NCBI GenBank assembly: GCA_024220505.1
Contig: JAKZZE010000002.1
Coordinates: 1,364,001 to 1,428,000 of the forward strand
DNA: 64,000 nt
Reading direction: 5' to 3'
Source: Rhizopus arrhizus
Taxonomy: Eukaryota > Mucoromycota > Mucoromycetes > Mucorales > Rhizopodaceae
Position numbers and translations under genes: made by a program. The notes beneath the pieces were generated by a model. It saw only the letters and a list, made by a program, of their open reading frames with translations. It was not told the origin of the DNA and did not search any database. This document shows positions 43,771 through 54,779 of this stretch, in pieces. How positions within the stretch are numbered: position 1 is the first letter of the stretch; each line of letters starts with the position of its first letter.

Positions 43771-45040
43771 ATGGGTCTCCTCGATATTGTTCCTGCTGGT
43801 GTCATTACTGGTGACAACGTTAGAAAGCTCCTTAACTATGGTATGTGTTACGTTTATATTCAATCGCGTATAGCAATTCATTAATAAATATAATTATAGC
43901 CAAGGAAAACAAATTTGCTATCCCTGCTATCAACTGTACTTCTACTAGGTAAGTAAAAAAAAAAAAAAAAAAAAAAAGGCTTTTTTTTTGGATATTTGGG
44001 TAACAAAACCCCGAGATTTTCATTTAAAAAGCCCATGTAATTTCAATGCAATTTTGCATTAAAACTTTATTTTTACTAATAGCACCATCAACGCTGCTCT
44101 TGAAGCTGCCAAGAAGAACCAATCTCCTATTATCATCCAATTCTCTAACGGTGGTTCCGCTTTCTTTGCTGGTAAGGCCATTGACAACAAAAACCAAGAA
44201 GCCTCTATTCTCGGTGCTGTTGCCGGTGCTCAATATGTCCGTGCCGTTGCCAAGGCCTACGGTGTTCCCGTCCTTGTCCACTCTGACCACTGTGCCAAGA
44301 AGTTGCTCCCTTGGTTCGATGGTATGATTGCTGCTGATGAAGCCTACTTCAAGGCTCACGGTGAACCTCTTTTCTCTTCTCACATGTTGGATCTTTCTGA
44401 AGAACCCGTTGAGGAAAACATTGAGACCTGTCTCAAGTACCTCCAACGTATGGCCCCCATGGGTTGTTTGTTGGAAATGGAAATCGGTATCACTGGTGGT
44501 GAAGAAGATGGTGTTGATAACACTGGTGTTGATAACTCTGCTCTTTACACACAACCCGAAGACATTTGGGAAATCTACCGTCGTTTCTCTGAAATCACTG
44601 ACTTGTTTTCCATTGCTGCTGCTTTCGGTAATGTCCACGGTGTCTATGCTCCTGGTAACGTGAAATTGCACCCCGAACTCTTGGGTAAGCACCAAGCTTA
44701 CGTCAAGGAACAACTTAAGGCCGAAGATGAAAAGCCCGTCTACTTCGTCTTCCATGGTGGTTCCGGTTCCACACGTGAAGAAATTGATGTTGCTCTTAAG
44801 AACGGTGTTGTCAAGATGAACATTGATACGGACACTCAATGGGCTTACTGGAAGGGTCTCAGAGACTTCTACGAAAACAAGAAGGATTACCTTCAATCTC
44901 AAGTTGGTAACCCTGAAGGACCCAACAAGCCCAACAAGAAGTACTATGATCCTCGTGTTTTCATCCGTGCTTCTGAACAAGCTATGATTGAAAGAATCGT
45001 TGAAGCCTTGGATTGGTTAAACAACAAGAACGTTTTGTAA
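43771..45040 (+). CDS. FBA1: Fructose-bisphosphate aldolase, class II
   Basis: Exons 43771-43840, 43900-43948, 44083-45040 encode 358 residues, the fungal class II size. The zinc enzyme cleaves fructose-1,6-bisphosphate to dihydroxyacetone phosphate and glyceraldehyde-3-phosphate in cytosolic glycolysis. Motifs: IPAINCTSTSTINAALEAA, PIIIQFSNGGSAFFAGK, VLVHSDHCAKKLLPW (zinc His and catalytic Asp), LLEMEIGITGGEEDGVDN, FGNVHGVYAPGNVKL (zinc His), FVFHGGSGSTREEI (zinc His, phosphate loop) and VVKMNIDTDTQWA. The codon choice favours C-ending codons (AAG, ATC, GTC, CAC), much stronger than its neighbours and typical of a very highly expressed gene. A long antisense open frame is a by-product of that bias. 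Confidence 0.98.
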
Positions 45041-45207
45041 ATATAAAAACCTTTATTTGTATATTCCGTGCGCATTTTTATATTAAATCGTAATATAATA
45101 AACACGTGCTTAACTTTCCAATGATTTTAAAATGGTAAATTCCCGCTCGCTTTTACATCTTCTTCCCTTTTTACTTTACCCTTTTCTTTTTTTTATTCTT
45201 TTTCAAC

Positions 45208-48200
45208 ATGTCACCTAATGAACAAGATGAGGATGACAAAAGTAGTAATACTCCGAAACAACAACACAGAAGACTTTCACTTCCCGATCTTGAAAAGTTG
45301 AGAAAAGAATGGGACAAGAGAGAAGCCATTCAAACAGCTACACAATTACCTCTCGGGAAACTACAAGTAATAATATAAAACATGTTGTTGTCTAAAATAT
45401 AAAAAAGAAATCTTAGATATAAAATAAAATAGATTGACTTGCTTAATGTTCGAAGTGACGTTCCTGTTTCAAGACCACTCATGAGACTTAGGATGGGTTC
45501 ACAACATTACTTTTCTTCAAGGTCAAAACATGCTAATGGCAACTGGAATGAAGGGTTCTTGTTTACTGTATCCTATCATAATCAATTATTCGATACAATC
45601 GAGCTTGACTTGTACGATAAAAAAAAAAAGTATAGATCAAAGATGAGACATATTGGAAAAGCTAAATTAAAAATTGCTCAGTTAAAAAATAGAGATTCTG
45701 TTTTTATTACGTAAAAATTCAAGCAAAGCGAGAAAAGGAATGACTGAATTTCTAATATTTTATTGTGTAGTTTCCTTCCAATGTATGAGTATCACGTTAA
45801 AAGGTACTTGCCAGCACATATTCAATTGCCACATACGTTTCTTAAATCGCATATACCAAATATGTCAATGCCCAAATTAAAGCAATATTACACTAAAAAA
45901 TATGTCGATCACCAAGGAGACGAAGAGGTGGAAGACCTGTTTGATTTACCACCATATCAAATACATCCAAGTCATAGTAAACATTCAATGACACCTTTTA
46001 TTGGATCTATTCAAATTAGAGTCAGATATTCATTCCAATTAGACAATGATATTAGTAGTGATACTTTATCTCCTTTTTACTTTAATCACCCGAACGTTTC
46101 TATGGGGACAATTCTATCGTCACAAAGTCCAAGTGTATATACAACTGATTCATCACATAGCAGTAATAGTAACAATACATTCCTGAATAACTATCATGAT
46201 GCAGTTGAACCAAACCTTGTTATTGTCGATAAAATCCAGTCTAAAAAGCCTCAGATGCAACCCCAAAGTGATTCAACAGTCAACCTCATGTTTCATAATA
46301 ACCTGGATTTACAACAAACAAATGTTAATTTTCCAAAAATGGACGGTGAAAATAAAAAGAAGGAAGAAGTGGAAGTTTCTGATACAGCAAGTATTAAAAG
46401 TCATAACTTTGGTGATAAAAACTTTGCATTTAAATGGATTAATGAATCATTTGAAGAGGTCGCTTTATCTCATCCTAGCTTGGATCGTATGATTGGGTTA
46501 GTTGTTAGCCCTCAGACACGTACCCTGTTGCGTGCTGTAGTCAAATTATTTAATGCTTTTGTACGTACTCGTTTTGTATAATAATATATGTAGCTCATGT
46601 TATCTTTATTAGGGCCAAGGATTTAAAATTACAATATTGCAATTATTATCCTCCCTGACTTTATTGCAAAGCTTTTATGCTGAGATTCCAAGGTAAATAT
46701 TTGATGCCTTTTCTGTATATTACTCACGTGCTTTTTACATAGAGAGCCTCCTGCAGAGAAAATTACAGATTTAAAGTTTCTGGATGAGGCCTATTACTTC
46801 TTAGGGCATGCTATCATTGCTTATGTACAGTAAAGAATGTTTAAACGGATAACTGTTTGCTAAAGTGTATAAATATATTAGGGTTGGCGCGGTATTTCTT
46901 ACCTTGGAGATTATGCAAAATATCTGAAAGGTCTAGTAAACAAAACAGTTTATGTGTATCATATTGGCTGAACGTAATACATAGATGTGATGAAAACAAA
47001 ATCCAACAAAGAAGCTATTGTTCGTTATTTAAAGATACCCCAAGAAGATTTGTTAGGCTATGAATATGGCTTACGTAAAGGTGCTGTATTTCAGCCAAGC
47101 TATTTTGTTTCTTATGATCAAGTTCATGAAGCGGTTGTATTGGGTATTCGTGGTACTTGGGTAACCTTTAACTGAAATGCATTAACAAAAGAGTAGCTGT
47201 ACTAATTCCTTTTTTTATGTTTATTTTAGAGCTTATATGATTGTATTACAGATCTTGTCTGTGAATATAGACCTTGGAAAGGAGGACTTGTTCATTCAGG
47301 ACTATTAGCTTCCGCTCAATGGTTTTTTACAAGGATTATACCTCAAATATTTGTATATGTCCGTGAACAAAAGGTAAAACGCGTGTCTTCTTTTATTATC
47401 ACAGGTCACTCCTTAGGCGCAGGTACAGCAGCAATCCTGACTATGATGGTTGCAGATCATATAGATCAGTTAAGAGAGCTATCTAATAATCCTGACTTCA
47501 AAGTACGTTGTTATGGCTACGCTCCTGTCGCTTGTGCTTCTCTAGACTTGTGTGAAAAATATAAAGAGTATATCAATAGTTTTGTATGTCATGATGATCT
47601 CGTCGCAAGACTATCTTATGGCGCTGCATCTTGTGCCAAGGAACTTATCATGGACTCAGCCATTGCCGTTGATGGTTTAGGAGGTAGCAGTAAAATGAAC
47701 TCAAACCCAGATCTACGTAAAGAATGTTTTGATATCATTCAAGCACGAAGAAAAGAAATTTACTTCGGAAAGGAACCAAGATACCCACTTTTATATGTTC
47801 CTGGTTGTGTCTATCAATTCAGACGTCAAGCTAAACCCAATCAACATCCCAAGAAATTCGCAACCCAGCCACTTCCTGGAACAACCACTAGCAGGAGAAA
47901 GCTGTCTGAGTCAAGTGCATCAGAACCTGATTTAAATTTACCTAAAAAAGAAGACACTACATCCTCATTTACACTTCATCGTTCATCCTCCATGTTATCA
48001 GAAGAGGTTTATATTACAAAAACTTGTTTGGAAGACCATGCAGTTGTTACTTATCTCAATGCATTTCAAGCTGTAAGGCAAGATTGTATGCGTCAAGACG
48101 CTGCTCGTAAAAGAAATAACAGCGAAGCAAGTTCATTTTATTCCTCTTCATCCACATTAAAACAGTCATTACCATCATCGCCTAGAATTAAATTAAACAA

Positions 48201-48255
48201 CAGTGTACCTTCTTCTTTCACCCAATTAGATGAAGGTACAAATAATGTTCACTAA
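45208..48255 (+). CDS. C2-domain class 3 lipase, sn-1 diacylglycerol lipase-like
   Basis: Exons 45208-45366, 45433-45710, 45771-46560, 46613-46692, 46743-46824, 46882-46930, 46985-47160, 47230-48255 give 879 residues. An N-terminal C2-like region (IDLLNVRSDVP, NWNEGFLFTVSYHNQLFDTIEL, KAKLKIAQL) suggests membrane or calcium-dependent lipid binding. The lipase core has GWRGISYLGDYAKYL, EDLLGYEYGLRKGAVFQPSY, VLGIRGTWS (oxyanion loop), IITGHSLGAGTAAIL (nucleophile Ser), VCHDDLVARLS (catalytic Asp) and LEDHAVVTYL (catalytic His). This order and the GYEYGLRKGAVFQPSYF block match fungal lipases related to metazoan DAGL, which release monoacylglycerol from diacylglycerol. Ser-rich stretches flank the core. 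Exon 6 ends at a GTCTAG donor, chosen because it alone restores the YLKDVMK frame. Confidence 0.9.
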
Positions 48256-50249
48256 ATAAAATTTGTGTTTGCGTATACATATTTCAACCCAATTGAAAAC
48301 ATATTAAGTTTCATATATATATAAACATATCTTGAATAGACTGGATGAAATGAATTCATCAGTTCACTGTTATTTATGCTTATTCTAAAATATTGTTTTT
48401 AAGGCTATCGTTTGTTGATTCGCATTAACCAGACATAAGATATTGATCAAAAGAGAGGTCCAACTCAAGGTAAGAGAAGAAAATATTGAGAGATCTACTT
48501 CATGTTAATGTAGCAGTATTAAAGATACCTTTGGTTAGAGTAGCAGTTGCCCCCACTGGTAGGGAAAAAAAAAAAAAAAAAAAAAAAAAAAACATTAGTG
48601 ATCGGCGTAGAATCCCTCAGATTTCGAATTTGGGTCATAATAAGGTGGGAATTGATAAAATTATCACAGTAAGATATACCGTCTACGGATGAGGGCTCCT
48701 GACTTAAAATACGGGAATATTGGTTAGAGTACTTATTGAGGTATTCGCTAACAGTAGAAGACAATTGTTGACGTATGGATTAAATGGATTACATACTAAA
48801 TTCGTTGATATTATCAAGACAAGAGTTCAAATCGATCATTGTAGCCTCTTACGGTTTCTTTTCTTGCAATACAAGCTAGGAGTTAGGATGTTATTCATTA
48901 TGATGTATTTTCGAATATAATAGCATCGAACATTGAAGAAGAAAAAATTAGCTGCCATAATTAACTCAGGCTGCTGGACGAACACAGAGAGGTTGCCATC
49001 TTTAAGAGCTTTAGGATGATTGATTGCATTTTCTTTAGTGGTATAACCACACAGTCAACTTTATCGCTACTTAATTGTAAATTCTCGCCAATTGCAGCTA
49101 TAATGTTCAACACATTTCTTTCAATCCGGATTATTTACATATTGTTGTCGGATTACTAAATGAGAGACGAAAGTTGTATTTATTTCACTGCAGAAAAAAA
49201 ATCACAGGTGGCTCCATCTCTACAGTTCCGCTTACAGGATGTTAAAACTTTTTTTAGGGATAGCAGCAGCATCAATATTCAAAATGACTTATTCGATATT
49301 GACATTGCATCTACTAACTTTGATTGATTCCATATACAGGACTTCGCCAAAGTTGGACGGTCTGAATTCAATACCTTTGGTTAACTTTTTAATAAATCTT
49401 AAAGGTAATATTCCAAGATTCAAACGTATAATCTGAGCTTTAATAGGTACGCTCTTATAGCCTTTACGATACGCTTTTTTTACTTTGGTTACGGTTCGGT
49501 ACGCTTTTTTACTTTGAGTGAGGTAACAACAGCACTTGCACTAGTTTTACTTTCTTCATTCAAGAGCGTGTCCCTCGTTATCGGCAATTTATTAGATTTC
49601 AATATAAAGACAAAGTATTTTTGAATGATTAGAGAACAGCCAAGATATTCTTTATCATCATTGCGCATTCATTTTCTTCGTAATAGAATGTTTAATTACA
49701 TTTATCCATAAATACATATTTTCAATATAACATCAACGAGCGACCTGTTTTTTCAGCGTCTTTATATAAAGCAAAATAAAGGCGTGCAATGTATTAACGC
49801 AAAACGATGGCATAGAAGTACTGCCACTACATTGTGAAAAAGCCGAATCATTGGTAAATGAAGTTGACTGAAGATGAGGTAATGAATAAAATCAATGTAT
49901 TCTTAGAAGTTATATTCATTTATGAATATCCGCGAGCTTGATTATTATTGCCAGCAATTACTGTATTTGAAATATGAAGCCAATTTTTATATAAAACGAC
50001 CATGTACATCATTAATATAAATTGAGGGCCAGTATATGAAACGAAAAGAAGTCGCTAGCTAAATTCTGACAGCAGTAGGTCTTTCTTAATGTGATATTGC
50101 CTACTCAAAATCGCCAAAATTGCAAATTACATGTTTCATTATTCCACATTAAACGCAGCAAAGCGATCATATAAAGGCAAACTTCATTCGTTCTAGCTTT
50201 TTTATGTTAATAATTTCACAAATATTTATTGTAGAATTTTTAAAGAAAT
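48256..50249. other. Intergenic region containing a decayed gene
   Basis: About 2 kb between the lipase stop and the eL13 stop. 48256-48500 and 49640-50249 show no features that I can support. The relic and an A29 run (48564-48592) lie between. Confidence 0.5.
48519..49601 (-). pseudogene. Decayed protein-coding relic, minus strand
   Basis: Several protein-like stretches lie in order on the minus strand but in different frames: near 49601-49489 (KLPITRDTLLNEESKTSAS, ending KVKKRTEP stop), 49485-49289 (KAYRKGYKSVPIKAQ, FIKKLTKGIEFRPSNFGEVL), 49288-49235 (VILNIDAAAIPKKSFNIL), 49124-48965 (NVLNIIAAIGENLQLSSDK) and 48764-48530 (VSEYLNKYSNQYSRILSQEP). A tandem duplication of about 30 bp at 49468-49517 accounts for the first break. 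I cannot name the family. A degraded mobile-element or multicopy gene is likely from the setting, but that is inference. Confidence 0.45.
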
Positions 50250-51022
50250 TTATTTCTTCTATAAAATACAAAGGAAGAATGTTAGATACAATTAACATTA
50301 TATATATAAATACACAATTTACCTTGTTGGCTTCTTCTTCAGCCTTATCACGGGCACGCTTTTCACGAGCACCCAAGGTACGAGCAGCAGAGCGAGCGTA
50401 ACGAAGCTTCATGTAGGCATTACCCTTCTTTTCTTCAGCAGTGATAGCACGGGCTTCAGGGGCAGCTGCAACTTGTTCAACAGGGAAGAGAGCACCACGG
50501 AATTGAACAGCAGAAGCAACTTCGGCAGCTTCAGAGTCACCCTTCTTGGGGCTAGCAGCCTTACGGGGGAAAACAATGAGCTTAGCCTTGTAAGCCTTTA
50601 AGCGTTGAACATTGAGTTCGAGAGATTCGTTGGATCTGTTACGGCGACGGTGGTCGACAGCAATACCAACAGAACGAGCTTCCTTACGATGGATGCCAGC
50701 TTCCTATTTTTTCAATATTCTAATATCAGCATTTTGTCTACTTTATCTGATTTATTTCTGCTTTCTCTTTGTTTACCTTAAGTTCTTCGAGGGTGAAACC
50801 ACGGCCAGATCTCAACTTCATGTTGTAACGGACTGTAGGGCAGCGAACAGCAGGGCGAAGGAGACCATCAATGGGTCTAGGGGCAATACGGCCAGCCTTT
50901 TGAACACGCGCAATTCTTCTAGACTTCTTACGACCGGCTTGATCGAACCAAGTCTTAACACGGCGGTCCCATTGCTTGCGGAAGTGCTGGTTAGGCAATT
51001 GGTTGTTGTGCTTCAAAACCAT
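50250..51022 (-). CDS. RPL13: 60S ribosomal protein eL13
   Basis: Exons 51022-50777, 50703-50323, 50258-50250 give 211 residues, the exact human size. It sits on the 60S surface near 28S rRNA expansion segments. Family sequence: [91 protein letters not shown] and [20 protein letters not shown]. The last coding exon is only AAG AAA TAA; reading through its donor would add about 50 unrelated residues, so the splice is required to give the normal ANKKK end. Strong codon bias marks high expression. Confidence 0.96.
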
Positions 51023-51993
51023 TGTCTGTGTTAAAGTTGAATTTCAAAAATGTTGAAGTGTAGGAATTTATAAATACAGAAGTATAAGTTAGTAATTTGT
51101 ACTGAGTTTTTTTTTTTATCCATGTCAGTTATAATAGACATAGTACATCTTTATAACAATGGATTACAATTTAGATGCTTGGATATACGTACGGATTACC
51201 TTGTAGTGAGGAAAGAGAGAGATTGGCCATACACACTGTTAGAAGGCACCAATACCTTGTTCTTCAAAGTCCGTTGGATGTCTACTATTTGATCATCCGA
51301 TTATTGCTTCATTCCGAACCGGACAATACCCTTGATTTGTTTCTTTCACTTAGTAAAACTATGAAGGTCCTTCCAAAGAGATTTTTTTTTTTACCGTTGT
51401 TAAATAATCTTTTATAAATTCATGAAACTATGTGTGCTATATATGATATCTGTTTTTAAAACCGAAAAATAAGATTCTATATAGCAATTGCGTTTATCTA
51501 TCAGTTAGGAAATTTCTAAGGAATTGTACACTTTTTATGTTTAATAAAAGAATACGATGTTACTCGATCTTCATCTGATTTTTTTTATTAAAAAATTCAA
51601 ATATAAAAGATAAAAGTGCATTCATTGAATGGAATTGAACCTGCGAAGATGAGTCTTTTGTTCAAAGGCTGCACTTACAAAAATTTTGAGATGAAGACAG
51701 AGTGGAATAAAAAACTATTTGTAGTTTCTATTTTAAACATGTTAGAAATGCAATAAAATCAAATTTTGACTCAAGATACCATTGAGATCGGTGCCTGATT
51801 CAACTTCTTTCATTTCTGAATAAAAATGGAAAATATATGCACACAAAACTATGTTATCTGCTTAACAGATGCTATTTTTTTTTTTTATTTCAAATAGAAA
51901 AATTGTACAAGACAAAATGCATTATTTATATATATTTTTTCTTTAAAACGAAAAATAAAACGATGAAGAGAGATACAAGGGGAAAAGAATAAT
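51023..51993. other. Intergenic region, eL13 5' side to NSA2 3' side
   Basis: About 1 kb. 51175-51417 holds an 80-codon open frame (MLGYTYGLPCSEERERLAI...) overlapped by a second open frame with equally protein-like content (RKERDWPYTLLEG, FFKVRWMSTI); I cannot decide whether either is real. 51614-51676 has a hairpin-flanked B-box-like sequence (listed separately). Confidence 0.45.
51614..51676 (-). other. tRNA-like or pseudo-tRNA element
   Basis: On the minus strand a perfect 7-bp terminal helix (AAGTGCA at 51676-51670 with TGCACTT at 51620-51614) encloses GGTTCAATTCC, which fits the pol III B box. There is no convincing A box, and the 63-nt length is short for a tRNA. It is either a degenerate tRNA or chance. 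Confidence 0.2.
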
Positions 51994-52901
51994 TTAAACC
52001 AACAAAACAGCATTAATGCAGCCGTCGTTTTCAGGGTTGTTAGTGACTTGGGCATATTTACCCCAAACAACCTTACCACCTGTTGTAACTAAACCCAATT
52101 CAGACACGTTGACTTCGAGAACAGTACCTTTGGTAATTACGCCGAGTTGGGTATATAAGGGAGATTGAGGGTTCTTCTTTACACCAATAATAGGCAAACA
52201 GAAAGTAGCTTTCAATTCAGGATGTGTGACATGAGCCTTCTTGTAACGAAGTGCCATAGGTCGAACAAATCTTTCATACTTTGGAGGCTTACGAGTAAAT
52301 CCTTCTCCAACAAATGTAGCTTTTGTAACTAAACGTTTCCATTGCTTTGACTTGTTTTTACCGGACTTCATTACCTTAAACATTTCATCTTCTGCAATAC
52401 CTCGAACTGTAGGCAAAGGTACTGACCATTTGCCTGCCTTTTCCTTTCTCTTTTGCTTCACCATGTTACTTAAAATCTTTGCACGGTCTTCTCCCTCACG
52501 ATCCAAAAGATAAGTAGGAACAGCGCCTTCGGGGACAGCATCGGCTGTCTTTTGTTTAGCATTCTTTTCTTCATGTTGTTTAATAGCTTTCTTCATTTGA
52601 ATCTTCTCAGCATGACGCTTCTTGTTATGCAGCTTAGCTTTGAGACCATGAAGTTTTTGCGCTATCTGGGATGACTTGTGTGCCATACGAGCTTCCCTCT
52701 TACGTCTAAAAGTAAAAAAACAACATCAGTCACTTGGCTTATAATAACTACAACAATTGATCTTACTTGCGCTCCTCATAATCGAGACGACGACCATGAC
52801 GCTTAATGTGTTCTTCAATGTGCTCGTTTTGAGGCTAAAATGAAAGTAACCGGTTATAAGATTGGTATTCCTAATTGATTTAAATTTTAATTTTATACCA
52901 T
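51994..52901 (-). CDS. NSA2: Ribosome biogenesis protein NSA2
   Basis: Nsa2 joins late nucleolar pre-60S particles and is needed for 27SB pre-rRNA processing. Exons 52901-52899 (ATG alone), 52834-52767, 52705-51994 give 260 residues, the conserved family length. Family sequence: [98 protein letters not shown] and [13 protein letters not shown]. The start codon is separated from codon 2 by an intron beginning GTATAA directly after ATG. This is the only way to reach the invariant PQNEHIE start. Gene identity is certain. Confidence 0.95.
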
Positions 52902-53796
52902 TTTTCAAGATCGAAGAAAGGGACAATAAAAAAAAAAATAAAAAAAAAACCTAAAAATTATAAAAAGCTTAATAAGTGACTTGCTTTCGCTTGACAGTCC
53001 TCGAATTTATTTCCAAATACGACGTAAAACTTTATTCCCTTCTATGCTTTGCAATGAAAGCAATGATATCTCGGTTTTATCCAACTCTTTTCTCTTCTTT
53101 TAAATTTAAAGTAAACTCATGGAATGATATGGAAACTGCAGAGCTAGTTTTTCAATCATTTTTATTTGAAAATAGAAATACTACTTGCTGACAAAATTTT
53201 TATGTGAAAAGTCTGTGCTTTACCGTTGTGCATCAAGGGATAGAAAATAAATGAGATTGCACAAATAGATACTACTGCTTTGCCTTATAAATACCGAATA
53301 AATACAGACCAACGATTTCAGAGTCCTTTGTTGTTGGCCTGCATTTCACTATGTAAACATTGATAAATGTCGCTTTCTAATGCGTCTTTACAAGACAAAA
53401 AAAGCAATCTACTCTACTAGTACATAATATGAACGTGGCATGCCTAATCAATTGCTTACCTTCGAGTCTTTCCGTTGTATTGAAGATTAAGATTTATAAA
53501 CTAACTTACAACATTAAACTCATAAATCAGTATTATTACAACAGGAATATAAACAAACGAGCCAACATTTGCATCTTGGATGCTTTTCCCACAAACATTT
53601 TTCTATGTGATCGTGCTGCTTGATTTACAAGGATAAGATATTGTGATTCAAATTAAAAACAGCAGTACTTCTTCTGATGTTGTCTATACTGTAATCGTAT
53701 ATAATAAGACTAGACTTTCTCAGGAGTGATTAAACTATACAGCCATCTCAACTTTTATCTTTTTATTGTTTGGTTAAATAAATTTTGATTAACCAT
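52902..53796. other. Intergenic region upstream of NSA2
   Basis: About 0.9 kb between the NSA2 start and the NDUFS6 stop. It contains an A-rich block (52930-52950) and two short open frames (52976-53191, 53429-53623) without family resemblance. No feature is supported. Confidence 0.45.
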
Positions 53797-54379
53797 CTAA
53801 TGATGATCATCGAGTTTTTGGAAACGAATTCCGCCTTAAAAAAAATTAGTTATCTTTTTCGATACTATATAGAAAAAAAAACTTACAATAGCCGCATGCT
53901 TGAGGACCAGGTTTATCTAAGTTAATATATACTTTAGGGTGACCTAAAGGACCACCACCTTCAAAGATGTTTTTTAGTATTACAAAAATGTAATTAATAT
54001 GACTATGTCCTTACCACCATCACAGTGAGCAATACGCTTCTTTACAAATCTAATAGGTTCTTCGGCGATGAGCTCAATAGCTGCCATAGGATTGGGCTAA
54101 GCGTTATTGTTTATTCATTGTACTAATATTGAGACTGCAATTGCATCAGCTTACCTGAGTGCTGATGTCTGTTTGTTCAAAGCGTGGGCCCTTTAAAGCA
54201 TCGGCTTTGGCACGCTGATTCTCTGACCAGGTTGTTGGGCGATTACTTGCTTGTTCAGCTGCAGGAGCAACAGTTTTTGCAGTAGGCTGAAGAGATGTTG
54301 TGTAAGAAGCAGTAAAGCTTTTTAATGCAGTGTTGCGGAAATTGCTTGACTGAATGCGTTGGATAGAACGTCGAAGCAT
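53797..54379 (-). CDS. NDUFS6: NADH dehydrogenase iron-sulfur protein 6 (complex I 13 kDa subunit)
   Basis: Exons 54379-54155, 54096-54015, 53958-53887, 53834-53797 encode 138 residues. NDUFS6 is a zinc-binding accessory subunit of mitochondrial complex I, added late in assembly. The N-terminus MLRRSIQRIQSSNFRNTALK is a typical mitochondrial presequence. The conserved C-terminal zinc module is complete: [20 protein letters not shown] (first Cys and His ligands) and PGPQACGYCGIRF (two Cys ligands). All four ligands are present. Its presence shows a proton-pumping complex I, as expected for Mucoromycota and unlike Saccharomyces. Confidence 0.95.
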
Positions 54380-54779
54380 ATTTTTGAAGAAAATTAATAC
54401 AAGAGGAACACACCCAGTTTAATAAGCTGCAAAAAATTTGGTGGTGCACTTTATTCGGCCGAGAAAGATGACGCAGTGAAGAGTTTGACCTCAGACAGTC
54501 AATTGCGGCATTTTCTTGATTTTTTACGGTTAAACAAATTATCTACTTAAGAATAATTAAAAAGACGAAAGGGGCACGTAGGAATCTCTTTGAACAACCA
54601 TATATTGCAGCAGTCTCACTTTTTTAACAACTTAAAAGACTTAATGGAAGGTTTCTTTATCGCTCTCCTTTTTTTAAGCAGTTACTTCATTTGATTCAGA
54701 TGCTTCACCAGAAGGTAAGCCTCCTGATACTGACACATTGGTTGTTTCTTTACCGTTTTTGTTTTATCGTGCTCAGATA

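Noticed and set aside
44024..44980. 318-codon open frame antisense to FBA1
   Set aside because: It is created by the strong codon bias of the aldolase gene on the other strand; the product is unlike any protein and the aldolase is unambiguous.
46561..46581. Extension of the third lipase exon to its in-frame stop
   Set aside because: The GTACGT donor at 46561 and a clean acceptor at 46611-46612 continue the protein in frame.
47374..47404. 31-nt GT...AG stretch inside the lipase exon
   Set aside because: Too short for an intron here, and removing it would delete the strand before GHSLGAG that the lipase fold needs.
51175..51417. 80-codon open frame between eL13 and NSA2 as a gene
   Set aside because: A second, equally plausible frame overlaps it, there is no family match, and it is only weakly supported; kept only as a note on the region.
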